A stretch of 61,024 nucleotides of DNA from Bacillota bacterium (GTDB taxonomy: Bacteria; Bacillota; Dethiobacteria; DTU022; PWGO01). Each line of letters begins with the position of its first letter. Position 1 is the first letter of the stretch. The DNA lies in NCBI GenBank assembly GCA_012518215.1, contig JAAYSV010000049.1, forward strand, positions 1 to 61,024. The letters run 5' to 3'. This document shows, one piece after another, positions 41,358 through 50,122 of this stretch. A program made the position numbers and the translations under genes. The notes below the pieces were generated by a model, which saw only the letters and a program-made list of their open reading frames with translations, ran no database searches and had not been told where the DNA came from.

Positions 41358-41807
41358 ATGAACCGTAGTGTAAATCTCTTGATCAAGTATATCTATACTG
41401 CCGTGATAACTTCCGTTTTGCTTACCTATCTGCTTGTACCCTCCATCAGCCTGGTAGCGTCATTGATTGTGGCCGCGTTTGTAACCCTTGCCTCGTATTT
41501 CATCGGTGATCTGTACGTGCTGCCGAGGATGGGCAACCTCGGGGCCGTAGTTGTAAAATTTGCTTTGGCTGCCGTGATATTCGGACTCTCCAATCTGTTC
41601 ATGGCCGAGGTGGTTACCTTCTCCATGGCCGTGGTAACAGCAGTCGTTATTGCCGTAGCAGAATGGTTTTCCCACCGCTATCTGACCATGGACGTCGATA
41701 CTGCCGCTGAAGATGAAGGTAGCCTGTCGCTGTCAGCTTGCAAATACTGCGGTGACATAAATTGCCGTGACGAGAACTGCAGGGGCCGTGACGATAATAA
41801 AGAATGA
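41358..41807 (+). CDS. YndM-like DUF2512 membrane protein
   Basis: A 149-residue protein with four helices (ITSVLLTYLLVPSISL, LIVAAFVTLASYFIGDLYVLP, AVVVKFALAAVIFGLSNLFM, MAVVTAVVIAVAEWF) as in DUF2512, a family of Bacillus spore-former membrane proteins. A C-terminal tail has four closely spaced cysteines (CKYCGDINCRDENC) that could bind a metal; this tail is unusual for the family. AGGGGTG lies before the ATG. Confidence 0.8.
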   Translation: MNRSVNLLIKYIYTAVITSVLLTYLLVPSISLVASLIVAAFVTLASYFIGDLYVLPRMGNLGAVVVKFALAAVIFGLSNLFMAEVVTFSMAVVTAVVIAVAEWFSHRYLTMDVDTAAEDEGSLSLSACKYCGDINCRDENCRGRDDNKE

Positions 41808-41952
41808 TATTCCCATCAAATCGGAGCAGGGAACCCTTGTCTTGAAGGGTTTCCTGTTCAGTTGATTGCGGCAAGGAAATCTGCATGTCACATTCATCAC
41901 CGGCACATTGTTGTTGCATTTTCCTTTTCAGACTTTGAGAGGCGGCACTTTC

Positions 41953-43038
41953 ATGCTTGAAACTGCAAAAAATAATACTTCTTTACCAACTGGTGAAATT
42001 GTATTCTTTTTGACCGCGGTGATTCCCAAAGTATTCAAAGAGCTTCGTCGCTGGAACAGAAAAATTGAAGAATGTCCCGACAGCGATCTTTATTTTCTGG
42101 CAAAAAACAGTTTGCGTCTGAAAAGGTTCCACTCCCAGGGAGGAAGTTATTTCACCCTGAGTGCTCGTAACCATTCCCCGGAATTGATCCGGGCCATCGT
42201 TGCTCTGCAGACGATCAGCGATTATCTTGACAATCTGTGTGATCGCAACAATTGCCACAACGAGGCTGCCTTCCGTTACCTGCACCTGGCCATGAGTGAT
42301 GCACTTTCGCCTGGCCCGGCACGCAAAGAAAGCTATTATCGTTATTATCCCCTGAAAGATGACGGGGGTTATCTCGAAGAGTTGGTAAGTGTTTGCAGAC
42401 AGCAAGTGGCACATTTTTCTTCTTATGAAACGGTAAAAAATGATATTTTGAGGCTGGTTTCATTGTACAACGATCTGCAAACTTACAAACACATGTGTCC
42501 GTCCTTGCGCGGATCTCTTCTTAAACGGTGGTGCCGGACAAAGAACGCTCTTCTCGACTGCAACCCCAACCTTTTCTGGTGGGAATATGCCGCTGCATGT
42601 GGCTCCACCCTGGCAATCTTCGCCTTGCTGGCTCTTTCCACCCGGATAGAAATATCCGCCAACACGGTGAAAGCTATTACCCGCGCCTACTTCCCCTGGG
42701 TATGTGGTTTGCATATCTTGCTCGATTATCTGATCGACCAGGAAGAAGATCTTCTGGCCAATGATTTCAACTTCATCGCTTGCTATCCATCTTCCGTCTC
42801 CATCCCCCATCGGCTGCAGTTGTTTTTCCGCGAGTCCATGAAGAGGGTTTCCATACTACCCCGTGCTCATTTTCATCAGACGATAGTCAAGGGACTGCTC
42901 GCCGTTTATCTTTCTGATCCCAAGGCTCAGAAGCCCGATCTCAAAAAAACCGCCGCCTTGTTGATAGAGAGCGCCGGCCCGGATACCCGGAACATGTTCA
43001 ACTATTGTATATGGCTGCGTCGCCTGGGAATCCTGTAA
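41953..43038 (+). CDS. ytpB: YtpB-like tetraprenyl-beta-curcumene synthase (DUF2600)
   Basis: A 361-residue protein of the large terpene-synthase family that makes sesquarterpenes from C35 polyprenyl diphosphate in Bacillus. The Asp-rich segment DYLDNLCDR, the second DYLIDQEEDLLANDFNF and MCPSLRGSLLKRWC are typical. It likely makes a membrane or spore lipid. It is monocistronic. Start: ATG at 41953 with GAGAGGCGG upstream. Confidence 0.85.
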   Translation: MLETAKNNTSLPTGEIVFFLTAVIPKVFKELRRWNRKIEECPDSDLYFLAKNSLRLKRFHSQGGSYFTLSARNHSPELIRAIVALQTISDYLDNLCDRNNCHNEAAFRYLHLAMSDALSPGPARKESYYRYYPLKDDGGYLEELVSVCRQQVAHFSSYETVKNDILRLVSLYNDLQTYKHMCPSLRGSLLKRWCRTKNALLDCNPNLFWWEYAAACGSTLAIFALLALSTRIEISANTVKAITRAYFPWVCGLHILLDYLIDQEEDLLANDFNFIACYPSSVSIPHRLQLFFRESMKRVSILPRAHFHQTIVKGLLAVYLSDPKAQKPDLKKTAALLIESAGPDTRNMFNYCIWLRRLGIL

Positions 43039-43157
43039 TCTTTCGGTGGACGATGTTTATTATTTCTTGCCCGTACCAGGGATTCAAAAACTGGATTACC
43101 ATCAAATATTCTTGTGGGCCAGGTTGAACGCCCGGGATTACCATGCAGAAAATGCCT

Positions 43158-44534
43158 TTATATTACCAACTCGAGGTTTTTGGATAGTTTCTGCGAGGTT
43201 GTATGGAGCTTTCTGGCCAGTTCGTTCAATTCCATCACCGAAGCGGATTGTTCCTGGGTAATCGCCGCAAGGTTTTCACTGTTTGCTTTCAATGTTTCCA
43301 CTTTACCGGCAATCGTTTCCAGCCGTTCCGTAACCTCACCCACTTCATCGATGATCGCTTTGAAGTTGGCTCCGGTGTTTTCAATGATTCCGGAACTCAT
43401 CCTGATTTTTTCCGCTCCACGCGAAATTTCTTCCCGCGTGATCTCCGATTCTTTTTCGTTCTCCTTTATGATCAAGGTAATTTCCTGCGCCGCAAGCACT
43501 GTCTGTTCCGACAGTTTTCGCACCTCGTCAGCTACAACAGCAAAACCCCTTCCATAGCTGCCTGCCCGGGCTGCCTCGATTGCTGCATTCAGAGCAAGAA
43601 GGTTGGTTTGGTCGGAAATTTCATTGATACTGGCCACCATCTTCCCGATTTTCTTGGTCTTGCCAACAAGATTCTCCACCGATTCCTGAACCTTGGATAT
43701 AACTTCCCAGATAATGTCGATCTGGTTCAAAGTATCTTCAACATCTCCGCCCCCCTTCAGGGCATGGTCAGCGGCCTGCCGCCCCATCTCCGCCATCTCC
43801 TGCGAGGCCTGTGAAAGATACATGACATTCATGGCAAATTCATTGGTAGTTGTGGCAATTTCCTCAACGGAAGCACTGATGCTTTCCGTTGACTCCGAAA
43901 GAGCCTCGCTAGCAGAAGAAGCATCCCCGGCAGCCTCCTGGGAATTATCAAGTATGGTGGCAATATCATTCTTCATTTTTTTGGCATCCTTTTCGGATTG
44001 CAATACAAGATTCAACATTTTCTTTCCTTCCATGACAGTGAAAACAATACATGCAAAAGCAATTATCAACGTGGCCGGCTGGCCCATTACAAACCCTGCT
44101 GGCAGTTCCTCCAACCCGGGCCCGGGCATGAGAATGATTAAAATCAGATTGGCCGCATATGACATTACAGTGGCAAATATAATCAATGGAATATGGAAGT
44201 ACATCGAGGCCAGCACCACAACACTGAACCACAGCGGGGAAAGGGAAAATGCCTCGTGGCTCAAGACAATGATCACAGATACAAGCAGGATCGCTGCCAG
44301 TACAAGAACGTATTTGGTGTGGGCCTGTTCACGAAAATAATGCCATAGAACAGTAACAAGAAGCATCAAAACCAGCCCGGCAACAAAACCAAAAAATCGT
44401 GCGCCTTCCCTTGTATCGGCTATACCGAACAGGTTCTTGGCATACGAGACCGAAAAGCCCAAAATAAAAGCTGTCCATAAAAGCTTGATAACCAATAAAT
44501 TGATCTTTTTTTCGTTCTGTTCAAGAAACTCCAT
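43158..44534 (-). CDS. Methyl-accepting chemotaxis protein
   Basis: A 458-residue chemoreceptor-like protein with about six N-terminal helices (residues 12-180), no periplasmic sensor loop of note and no clear HAMP domain, then a cytoplasmic signalling coiled coil with the tip [19 protein letters not shown] and [14 protein letters not shown]. The membrane part itself may be the sensor. No che or flagellar operon is nearby. Start at ATG 44534; GGGGGGAA precedes it. Confidence 0.92.
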   Translation of the reverse strand: MEFLEQNEKKINLLVIKLLWTAFILGFSVSYAKNLFGIADTREGARFFGFVAGLVLMLLVTVLWHYFREQAHTKYVLVLAAILLVSVIIVLSHEAFSLSPLWFSVVVLASMYFHIPLIIFATVMSYAANLILIILMPGPGLEELPAGFVMGQPATLIIAFACIVFTVMEGKKMLNLVLQSEKDAKKMKNDIATILDNSQEAAGDASSASEALSESTESISASVEEIATTTNEFAMNVMYLSQASQEMAEMGRQAADHALKGGGDVEDTLNQIDIIWEVISKVQESVENLVGKTKKIGKMVASINEISDQTNLLALNAAIEAARAGSYGRGFAVVADEVRKLSEQTVLAAQEITLIIKENEKESEITREEISRGAEKIRMSSGIIENTGANFKAIIDEVGEVTERLETIAGKVETLKANSENLAAITQEQSASVMELNELARKLHTTSQKLSKNLELVI

Positions 44535-44959
44535 GATTGTATTCCCCCCCATGCGTTATTTTAACACAATTTTTTTACTGAATAAAATGATAAAATTATA
44601 TGGAAGGTCAAATCTGCTCTCCCTGCTTGCTTTTCCTCCATTGATTTTTGCCAGCAATGGCTAACATTTTCCGCCACGATTTGCATTTTCTTCGCTCTTC
44701 GGGCAGGGATTTCCATCACCGCTGTTGAAAAAAATAATGGATATGGTCATCGGAAGGAGATAGAAAACTGCAGGGTAAAAACGACCTGGGCAATGTCCTT
44801 GCAACCTATTCAAGCTCATTATCTTGTTTTGTACAGGTTGTTCTCAACCAAGCCATTAAAATAAAATGCATCAATACCACATATAGATATTAAACCAAAC
44901 CCTGATTGCACAAAATTGCCTGCCAGAAAATAAAACTACACATTTTAAGGAGGATTACC
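44535..44959. other. Intergenic region between the chemoreceptor and the first GT4 gene
   Basis: About 425 nt. TATAAT occurs on the minus strand near 44596, upstream of the chemoreceptor, without a matching -35. On the plus strand I saw no clear promoter, riboswitch or ORF. Confidence 0.4.
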
Positions 44960-46150
44960 ATGGAAAATCTTGTGTCGACCGGTATCAGAACAGCCATCGT
45001 AACCAGCTATTTACCGCGACAGTGCGGTATTGCCACATTTTCCTCGGATCTGCTCACCAGCTTGAAACCAAACTACAATATCAATCACTTCAACACCAGC
45101 TACCTTCAGGTTGTTGCCATAGAAAATTTGACTCCTGCTCACGAATACCCCAATGAGGTAACTTTCATCATCAGGGAGCAGATTCTTGACGATTATATTC
45201 AAGCAGCCGGTTTCATCAATACCAGGTCCATCGATGTTGTCTCCCTTCAACATGAATTCAACCTCTTCGGCGGTGAGGATGGGAATTATATAACTCAATT
45301 CCTGAACAGACTTAAAAAACCGGTGGTTACCACCTTGCACACCATTCCCATCGAAGCCAGCCCCACCCAGAAAAAAAGTCTTGAAGATGTCTGCAATCTT
45401 TCCACCTTCATCGTGGTGATTTCAGAAAAATCAAAGTGGATTCTTCGTGAGCATTACCATATCCCCGATGATCGGGTGATCGTCATCCACCATGGTGTGC
45501 ACGATGTTCCTTTTGCCAACCCCGCAGAGTACAAAAAAAAGATAAACATGGAAGACAGGGATATTATTCTAACCTTTGGCCTTCTTGATCAGTTCAAAGG
45601 AATGGAATATGTCATCGAGGCCATGAAAAAAGTGGTCATCCGTCATCCACAAGCCACTTTCATCATCCTTGGAAAGACCCACCCCGCCATTCTGAAGCTC
45701 CATGGTGAGGAATACCGTGAATCACTGAAAAAGATGATCAAAGAAAACAAATTGGATAACAATATTTTCTTCCGCAATGAATTCGTCACCCTGGAAGAAC
45801 TGATCGATTACCTGATGGCAGCCGATATCTATATAACACCCTATCTGAATAAAGAACGCGTATCCTCGGGGACGCTGGCCTATGCACTGGCCTGTGGCAA
45901 GGCGATCATATCAACACCCTATTACTATGCCCAGGAACTGTTGAACGACCAGCGAGGGCGGATCGTTCCTTTCGAGGACAGCGAGGCCATCGCCCGTGAA
46001 CTGTTGCTGCTTCTGGGAGATGACGATCTACGCAACGAGATACGCAGGAAAGCATACCGTTTCGGACGCAAGATGCTCTGGACCGAGGCCGGAAAATCCT
46101 ATTACAGAACATTTGCAGAAGCTATCAAGAAAGAAAAATCCTCCAATTGA
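44960..46150 (+). CDS. GT4 glycosyltransferase
   Basis: A 396-residue GT-B fold glycosyltransferase. It starts TAIVTSYLPRQCGIATFSSD, has the sugar-nucleotide loop (ILTFGLLDQFKGMEYVIEAM), HHGVHDVPF and the C-terminal EX7E-like region (ADIYITPYLNKERVSSGTLAYALACGKAIISTPY). It is close in sequence to the N-terminal 400 residues of the protein at 50123. Its donor and acceptor are unknown, but GH130 at 52985 suggests mannose. GGAGG precedes the ATG at 44960; the longer frame is not supported. Confidence 0.92.
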   Translation: MENLVSTGIRTAIVTSYLPRQCGIATFSSDLLTSLKPNYNINHFNTSYLQVVAIENLTPAHEYPNEVTFIIREQILDDYIQAAGFINTRSIDVVSLQHEFNLFGGEDGNYITQFLNRLKKPVVTTLHTIPIEASPTQKKSLEDVCNLSTFIVVISEKSKWILREHYHIPDDRVIVIHHGVHDVPFANPAEYKKKINMEDRDIILTFGLLDQFKGMEYVIEAMKKVVIRHPQATFIILGKTHPAILKLHGEEYRESLKKMIKENKLDNNIFFRNEFVTLEELIDYLMAADIYITPYLNKERVSSGTLAYALACGKAIISTPYYYAQELLNDQRGRIVPFEDSEAIARELLLLLGDDDLRNEIRRKAYRFGRKMLWTEAGKSYYRTFAEAIKKEKSSN

Positions 46151-46291
46151 ACCACATTGGTCGGAGACAGGCAGATCTTTTAAATTTTCTGTGGGGTGGT
46201 GAGGCGGAATTTCTCGCCCCCTCTTTTCTTTTTCACTGGCTGGCGGAATAGATCGACGCCATCCTCGGTCAGGACAAAGCAGCTTGATTGT

Positions 46292-46334
46292 AGCAGGCCC
46301 CGGGAAAGATTCCTGCTTCCCCGGGGCTTTTTTT
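46292..46334 (+). terminator. Strong terminator with pseudoknot potential
   Basis: GCCCCGGG (46297-46304) pairs with CCCGGGGC (46320-46327), followed by seven T. AGCAGG (46292-46297) could pair with CCTGCT (46312-46317) inside the loop, an H-type pseudoknot arrangement. It lies 150 nt after the GT4 stop. The region 46151-46433 has no other gene. Confidence 0.85.
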
Positions 46335-46433
46335 ACCGGGTTTACAGATTGATGTCATTCTGTAGTGTGTCAAATGTTTGTCAAATGTCTTATTTTTGCC
46401 CCGCTCAAAAACCTACAAACCCTTATAGATCAA

Positions 46434-46510
46434 TGGTCGGAGCGACAGGATTTGAACCTGCGACCTCTTGACCCCCAGTCAAGCGCGCTACCAAACTGCG
46501 CCACGCCCCG
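46434..46510 (-). tRNA. tRNA-Pro (anticodon GGG)
   Basis: A 77-nt tRNA with encoded CCA on the minus strand. Acceptor CGGGGCG/CGCTCCG, anticodon stem CTTGA/TCAAG with loop CTGGGGG (anticodon GGG, decodes CCC/CCU) and T-loop GGTTCAAATCC. Confidence 0.96.
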
Positions 46511-46714
46511 CTGACATCGACATTATATATTATATATTTCTGAAATGCAATTCGCATCTACCAACATGTTTGGGATGATTTTTCTTTGATTTGTTTCTCT
46601 GTGTCAGGTTCACCCATTTGCAAGGTTTTCGAGCAGTTCTCTTTCTGTTTTTTTTCAATTGATGATAATATATAATCAATTCATGTTTTCATAACTTTAC
46701 AGGTAAGGCGGAAA

Positions 46715-47740
46715 ATGGCCAACAGACTTTATTTGCTTACCGGGGCAACGGGGCTTCTGGGCGGAAATATACTGCGACAATTGATTGCGAACGGAGAACG
46801 TGTCCGTGCACTGGCATTGCCGGGTGATCCCGCAATCCGGAATTTGCCGGCGAGCACGGAAATCGTGGAAGGCGACCTTCTTGACGATACCGCACTGGAA
46901 CAGTTTTTTACCACCACGGGAAACACCGACTTGATCGTGATACATGCTGCAAGCATCGTGACGGTTGACCCCCGTCCCAACGGGAAAGTGCATGCAGTAA
47001 ACGTGGATGGCACTGGAAATATCGTGGATAAATGCTTGCGGCACAAAGTCAAAAAACTTGTCTATATAAGTTCGATAGGCGCAATCCCCGAACTTCCCCA
47101 TGGACAGGTTATACGCGAGGTTGAAAAACATGATCCCGAGCAGGTGATCGGCTATTACGCAAAAACCAAGGCCATGGCAACCGATCTTGTTCTGGATGCA
47201 GCGCGCGAACATGATCTTGATGCATCGGTCGTCTATCCAAGTGGAATTTTTGGTCCCAACGATTACGGCTTCGGAATGATTACAAGTTGCCTGAAAATGG
47301 TAGCGGAAGGCAAGCTGCGTATCTCCATAGGCGGTACCTTCAATTCGGTAGATGCCAGGGACCTGGCCTCCGGGATCATTGCCTGTGCGGAAAAAGGGGG
47401 CAGAGGTGAATCCTATATCATGGCCAGCCGCTGTTATACATTCGCCCAACTGATAGAAACTGTATGCAAGGAATCCGGAGCAAAAGGGCACCTGTTCACA
47501 GTTCCGCTGTGGCTGGTTCGTCCATTTGCCGGCATTGGCACGCTGTATGGCAGATTGACCAATCGGCCCGCGTGGTTCAGTAGCTATACAGTCTACAATC
47601 TCATGAGGAATAACGATTATTCTACCGAGAAAGCAGAAAGGGAGCTGGGGTTTCATTCCCGCTCACTTGACGAGACCATAGTGGACACGATCGATTGGTT
47701 AAGACAGATCGGAAAAATCGGTCCTATCAAAAAGGGCTGA
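46715..47740 (+). CDS. NAD-dependent epimerase/dehydratase-like reductase
   Basis: A 341-residue extended SDR. N-terminal LLTGATGLLGGNI (GxxGxxG), YYAKTK (catalytic YxxxK), VVYPSGIFGPND and a C-terminal TVDTIDW. It resembles dihydroflavonol 4-reductase-like proteins of unknown substrate. The C-terminal SSYTVYNLMRNNDYST and ELGF help define the family. Not linked to neighbours. Confidence 0.88.
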   Translation: MANRLYLLTGATGLLGGNILRQLIANGERVRALALPGDPAIRNLPASTEIVEGDLLDDTALEQFFTTTGNTDLIVIHAASIVTVDPRPNGKVHAVNVDGTGNIVDKCLRHKVKKLVYISSIGAIPELPHGQVIREVEKHDPEQVIGYYAKTKAMATDLVLDAAREHDLDASVVYPSGIFGPNDYGFGMITSCLKMVAEGKLRISIGGTFNSVDARDLASGIIACAEKGGRGESYIMASRCYTFAQLIETVCKESGAKGHLFTVPLWLVRPFAGIGTLYGRLTNRPAWFSSYTVYNLMRNNDYSTEKAERELGFHSRSLDETIVDTIDWLRQIGKIGPIKKG

Positions 47741-47960
47741 CTGGAAGATGAAATGACGCTTGAAAATGTCATAAAAGCATACAACCGCCATGGACTTGTG
47801 GAAATTGGTTTGTTATCCACCCCTGGGTCAGATGTTTTGCCAGGGATTTGGTTGCCTGCCCCCTGTCAGGTAGGGTTGTCCCGTGGCCCGGTTGTTTGGT
47901 GCAGAAACCTTCCATCATGGTGCAAACTGCCTTCAGTTTTCCCGGGAACAATCATTCAAG

Positions 47961-48590
47961 TTATTTTATCTTGTCCAGAACCAGTTTGAGGGTCTCATCT
48001 GCAATGCGGGAGCCGTCTTCAAGCAAATGGTTCATCTCCTCGTTGACTTTCTTGACATAGTCACTATCTTTGATTGCCCCCAGGTTGATGATCACATTGA
48101 GGGATCCGCTGATCAGCGCTGCCTTGAGGAAAGCCACGCCGCACCCCACATCGGAGATCGCAATCCTGGTTCCTATCTGCCCCATACGTTCGTGGACCTT
48201 GATCCCCTCGTATGATTTTCTCATTATTTCTATCGGCACTGAACATGCCACCTTTGAACACCTTTCCAGTTCTTCTTCCTTGAATCTGGCTTCTTCCGGC
48301 GTATCCTTCGGTAACCCGTACGCTTTCGACAGCGGCTCGAAAACTTCTGCATCTTTATCGACAAGCGCCTTCAGTTCGTCAATGATCCGATATCCTTTTT
48401 CCAGAAGTTCTTTTACTTCATCTTCAACGTCGGCATATCTTTTTTTACCCACGGTCAGGTTCCCGACCATATTTGAAAGAGCCATCCCTATTGCCCCGCC
48501 CAATGCCGCTGCCCCCCCTCCCCCCGGCACCGGGGCCTTTGAAGCCAGCGCTGCAAGGAATTCACCCGAAGTTTTTTCTACCATGGACAT
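47961..48590 (-). CDS. fchA: Methenyltetrahydrofolate cyclohydrolase / cyclodeaminase family (FchA-like)
   Basis: A 209-residue protein of the formiminotransferase-cyclodeaminase family: VPGGGGAAALGGAIGMALSNMVGNLT at the N-terminus and NVIINLGAIKD. In acetogens and purine fermenters, FchA converts methenyl-THF to formyl-THF or removes ammonia from formimino-THF. ATG at 48590 with GGAGG 9 nt upstream. Stand-alone; no formiminotransferase is near. Confidence 0.85.
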   Translation of the reverse strand: MSMVEKTSGEFLAALASKAPVPGGGGAAALGGAIGMALSNMVGNLTVGKKRYADVEDEVKELLEKGYRIIDELKALVDKDAEVFEPLSKAYGLPKDTPEEARFKEEELERCSKVACSVPIEIMRKSYEGIKVHERMGQIGTRIAISDVGCGVAFLKAALISGSLNVIINLGAIKDSDYVKKVNEEMNHLLEDGSRIADETLKLVLDKIK

Positions 48591-48846
48591 TATCAATTAC
48601 CTCCTGTTTATCGCCAAGTAATCGCAAAGATCTGGCAGTAAATTTTGTATATTAGATATATTTCTCCATCTGTTCAACAATACCTGCAAAATGAATGCTC
48701 GATGGGGCGCTATTCTCATAGATTCAAGAGGATAAATAACCGGAAAGACCAATCAAAAAGGTGAACAGGGGGTCACTTTCTCATTATTGCATACGCCGGG
48801 TCTGATTTCCGGGAGCTGTCCCTTGCCGTGCAAGAGCCATGTGCTT

Positions 48847-49869
48847 TTATCCCGTAATGTTCTTGTATGATCGTACCCGGCAAGAGGGTAATTCCTCGAA
48901 GATGTCATCCATCAACTCCTCGTAACGCTCCTTCAACAGATTCCACAAGACAGAACTTTCTTCGACAAGGGATTTGAATTTCTTCGATTGAAAATAAAAA
49001 CTGTAAGCCTGCTCGTTGGCATCCCACCACGACCGATAAAAGAATGCAAAGTCAGTTACTGCTCTATCCTCGCGGATTTGAGATGGCATTTCTCTTATCA
49101 AGTTTTCCATGGTCTCATGGGCAACCCCATAAATGAAAGCAATGGCCCTGTTCATGTGGGCAACAAATTTGATATAGGCATTGATACTGTCAAACAATTT
49201 TTCAAATCTCTGCCGATCTGGCTCTATCGGGGAATAAACACTTTTTCCGGGGCCGTTACCGTTCATGTACCGGGCCCGGTACCATAGCTGCAAAAAGGAC
49301 TTGTATGCCTCGCGGTCTCCACACAGCGCACGGGAATATTTCTTTTTCATCTCCCCCGATAATTGGTACCACGGGCTGAAATATTTTGAGAGTGTCCATT
49401 CATAAACCGCAGCCATCTTCACAGGCGCAGCAATCCACTCCTGAACATGAAGAGGCAGCCTTGCCTGCAGGTATTTTTCGATCACTTCGCCGTAGTTTTG
49501 CATGCAATTGAAGGGATATTGTTTTGCCTTCTCCATGTTGCTACAGATCGGGGACAGGAAAAAGATGGTCTCCTGCCAGCAAGCAAGTAACGCCGTATAA
49601 AGTTCGGAATTGGCATTTGCCCGTATCTGCCATTTTTGCACCGGAAAGAGAGGCGTCTCCTCCCGTAGACGGTTGATATTCCTGGTACATGCTTCTAGGA
49701 GTTGACGGTAGCCTACCCCGTTTTTTATCGGAAAGCTATATTTGCCATCAAATATTGCAAAGCCAGGTGCAATGCTTTGTTCCGCCTGAAGAGTTTCGTT
49801 ATCCCAGGCACCAAACAAATCGGATGTTTCCCGGTAAGGGTCAAAACTGATACCCGCTTCTTTGGTCAT
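48847..49869 (-). CDS. PhaE-like protein (tentative)
   Basis: A 340-residue, mostly helical, Trp/Tyr-rich soluble protein. The C-terminal half (TDFAFFYRSWWDANEQAYSF and KKFKSLVEESSVLWNLLKERYEELMDDIFEELP) resembles PhaE, the partner of PhaC in polyhydroxyalkanoate synthase. No phaC or other pha gene is in the window and the N-terminal half is not clearly PhaE. It could be a diverged or unrelated protein. ATG at 49869 chosen over TTG at 49878; neither has a strong ribosome site. Confidence 0.45.
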   Translation of the reverse strand: MTKEAGISFDPYRETSDLFGAWDNETLQAEQSIAPGFAIFDGKYSFPIKNGVGYRQLLEACTRNINRLREETPLFPVQKWQIRANANSELYTALLACWQETIFFLSPICSNMEKAKQYPFNCMQNYGEVIEKYLQARLPLHVQEWIAAPVKMAAVYEWTLSKYFSPWYQLSGEMKKKYSRALCGDREAYKSFLQLWYRARYMNGNGPGKSVYSPIEPDRQRFEKLFDSINAYIKFVAHMNRAIAFIYGVAHETMENLIREMPSQIREDRAVTDFAFFYRSWWDANEQAYSFYFQSKKFKSLVEESSVLWNLLKERYEELMDDIFEELPSCRVRSYKNITG

Positions 49870-50057
49870 ACCGCCCAAAAGGATCCCGTCCTTGGATTTT
49901 ATGTTCTTTGCCAGATTGTTATTGTTTTATATAGGGTCGGTCTTTGAAATGATTGCCACGGTGTTTTTTCCGTTTTAACCGCACTATATATTCTATGATC
50001 GGAAAAATAAATTTAGACCACCAGAATGAATTATTCATCATCAGACATATTTTGAAT

Positions 50058-50089
50058 GACAGGAGGCGGGGTTTCCCCCGCCTCCTGTC
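50058..50089 (-). terminator. Long hairpin after the GT4 fusion gene
   Basis: GACAGGAGGCGGGG (50058-50071) and its complement up to 50089 form a 14-bp perfect stem with a short loop 34 nt after the stop codon. No U-run follows on the minus strand, so it may be a stability element; the stem also hides AGGAGG. Confidence 0.55.
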
Positions 50090-50122
50090 TGCACACAATC
50101 AATTTCAAATTAGCAACCGATA

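Noticed and set aside
46697-47656. 319-codon ORF on the minus strand
   Set aside because: Antisense to the epimerase-like gene; no start context or family features.
47753-47989. 78-codon ORF after the epimerase gene
   Set aside because: Begins plausibly (MTLENVIKAYNRHG) but soon turns to low-complexity Pro/Cys/Trp sequence and runs into the fchA-like gene antisense; perhaps a decayed gene end.
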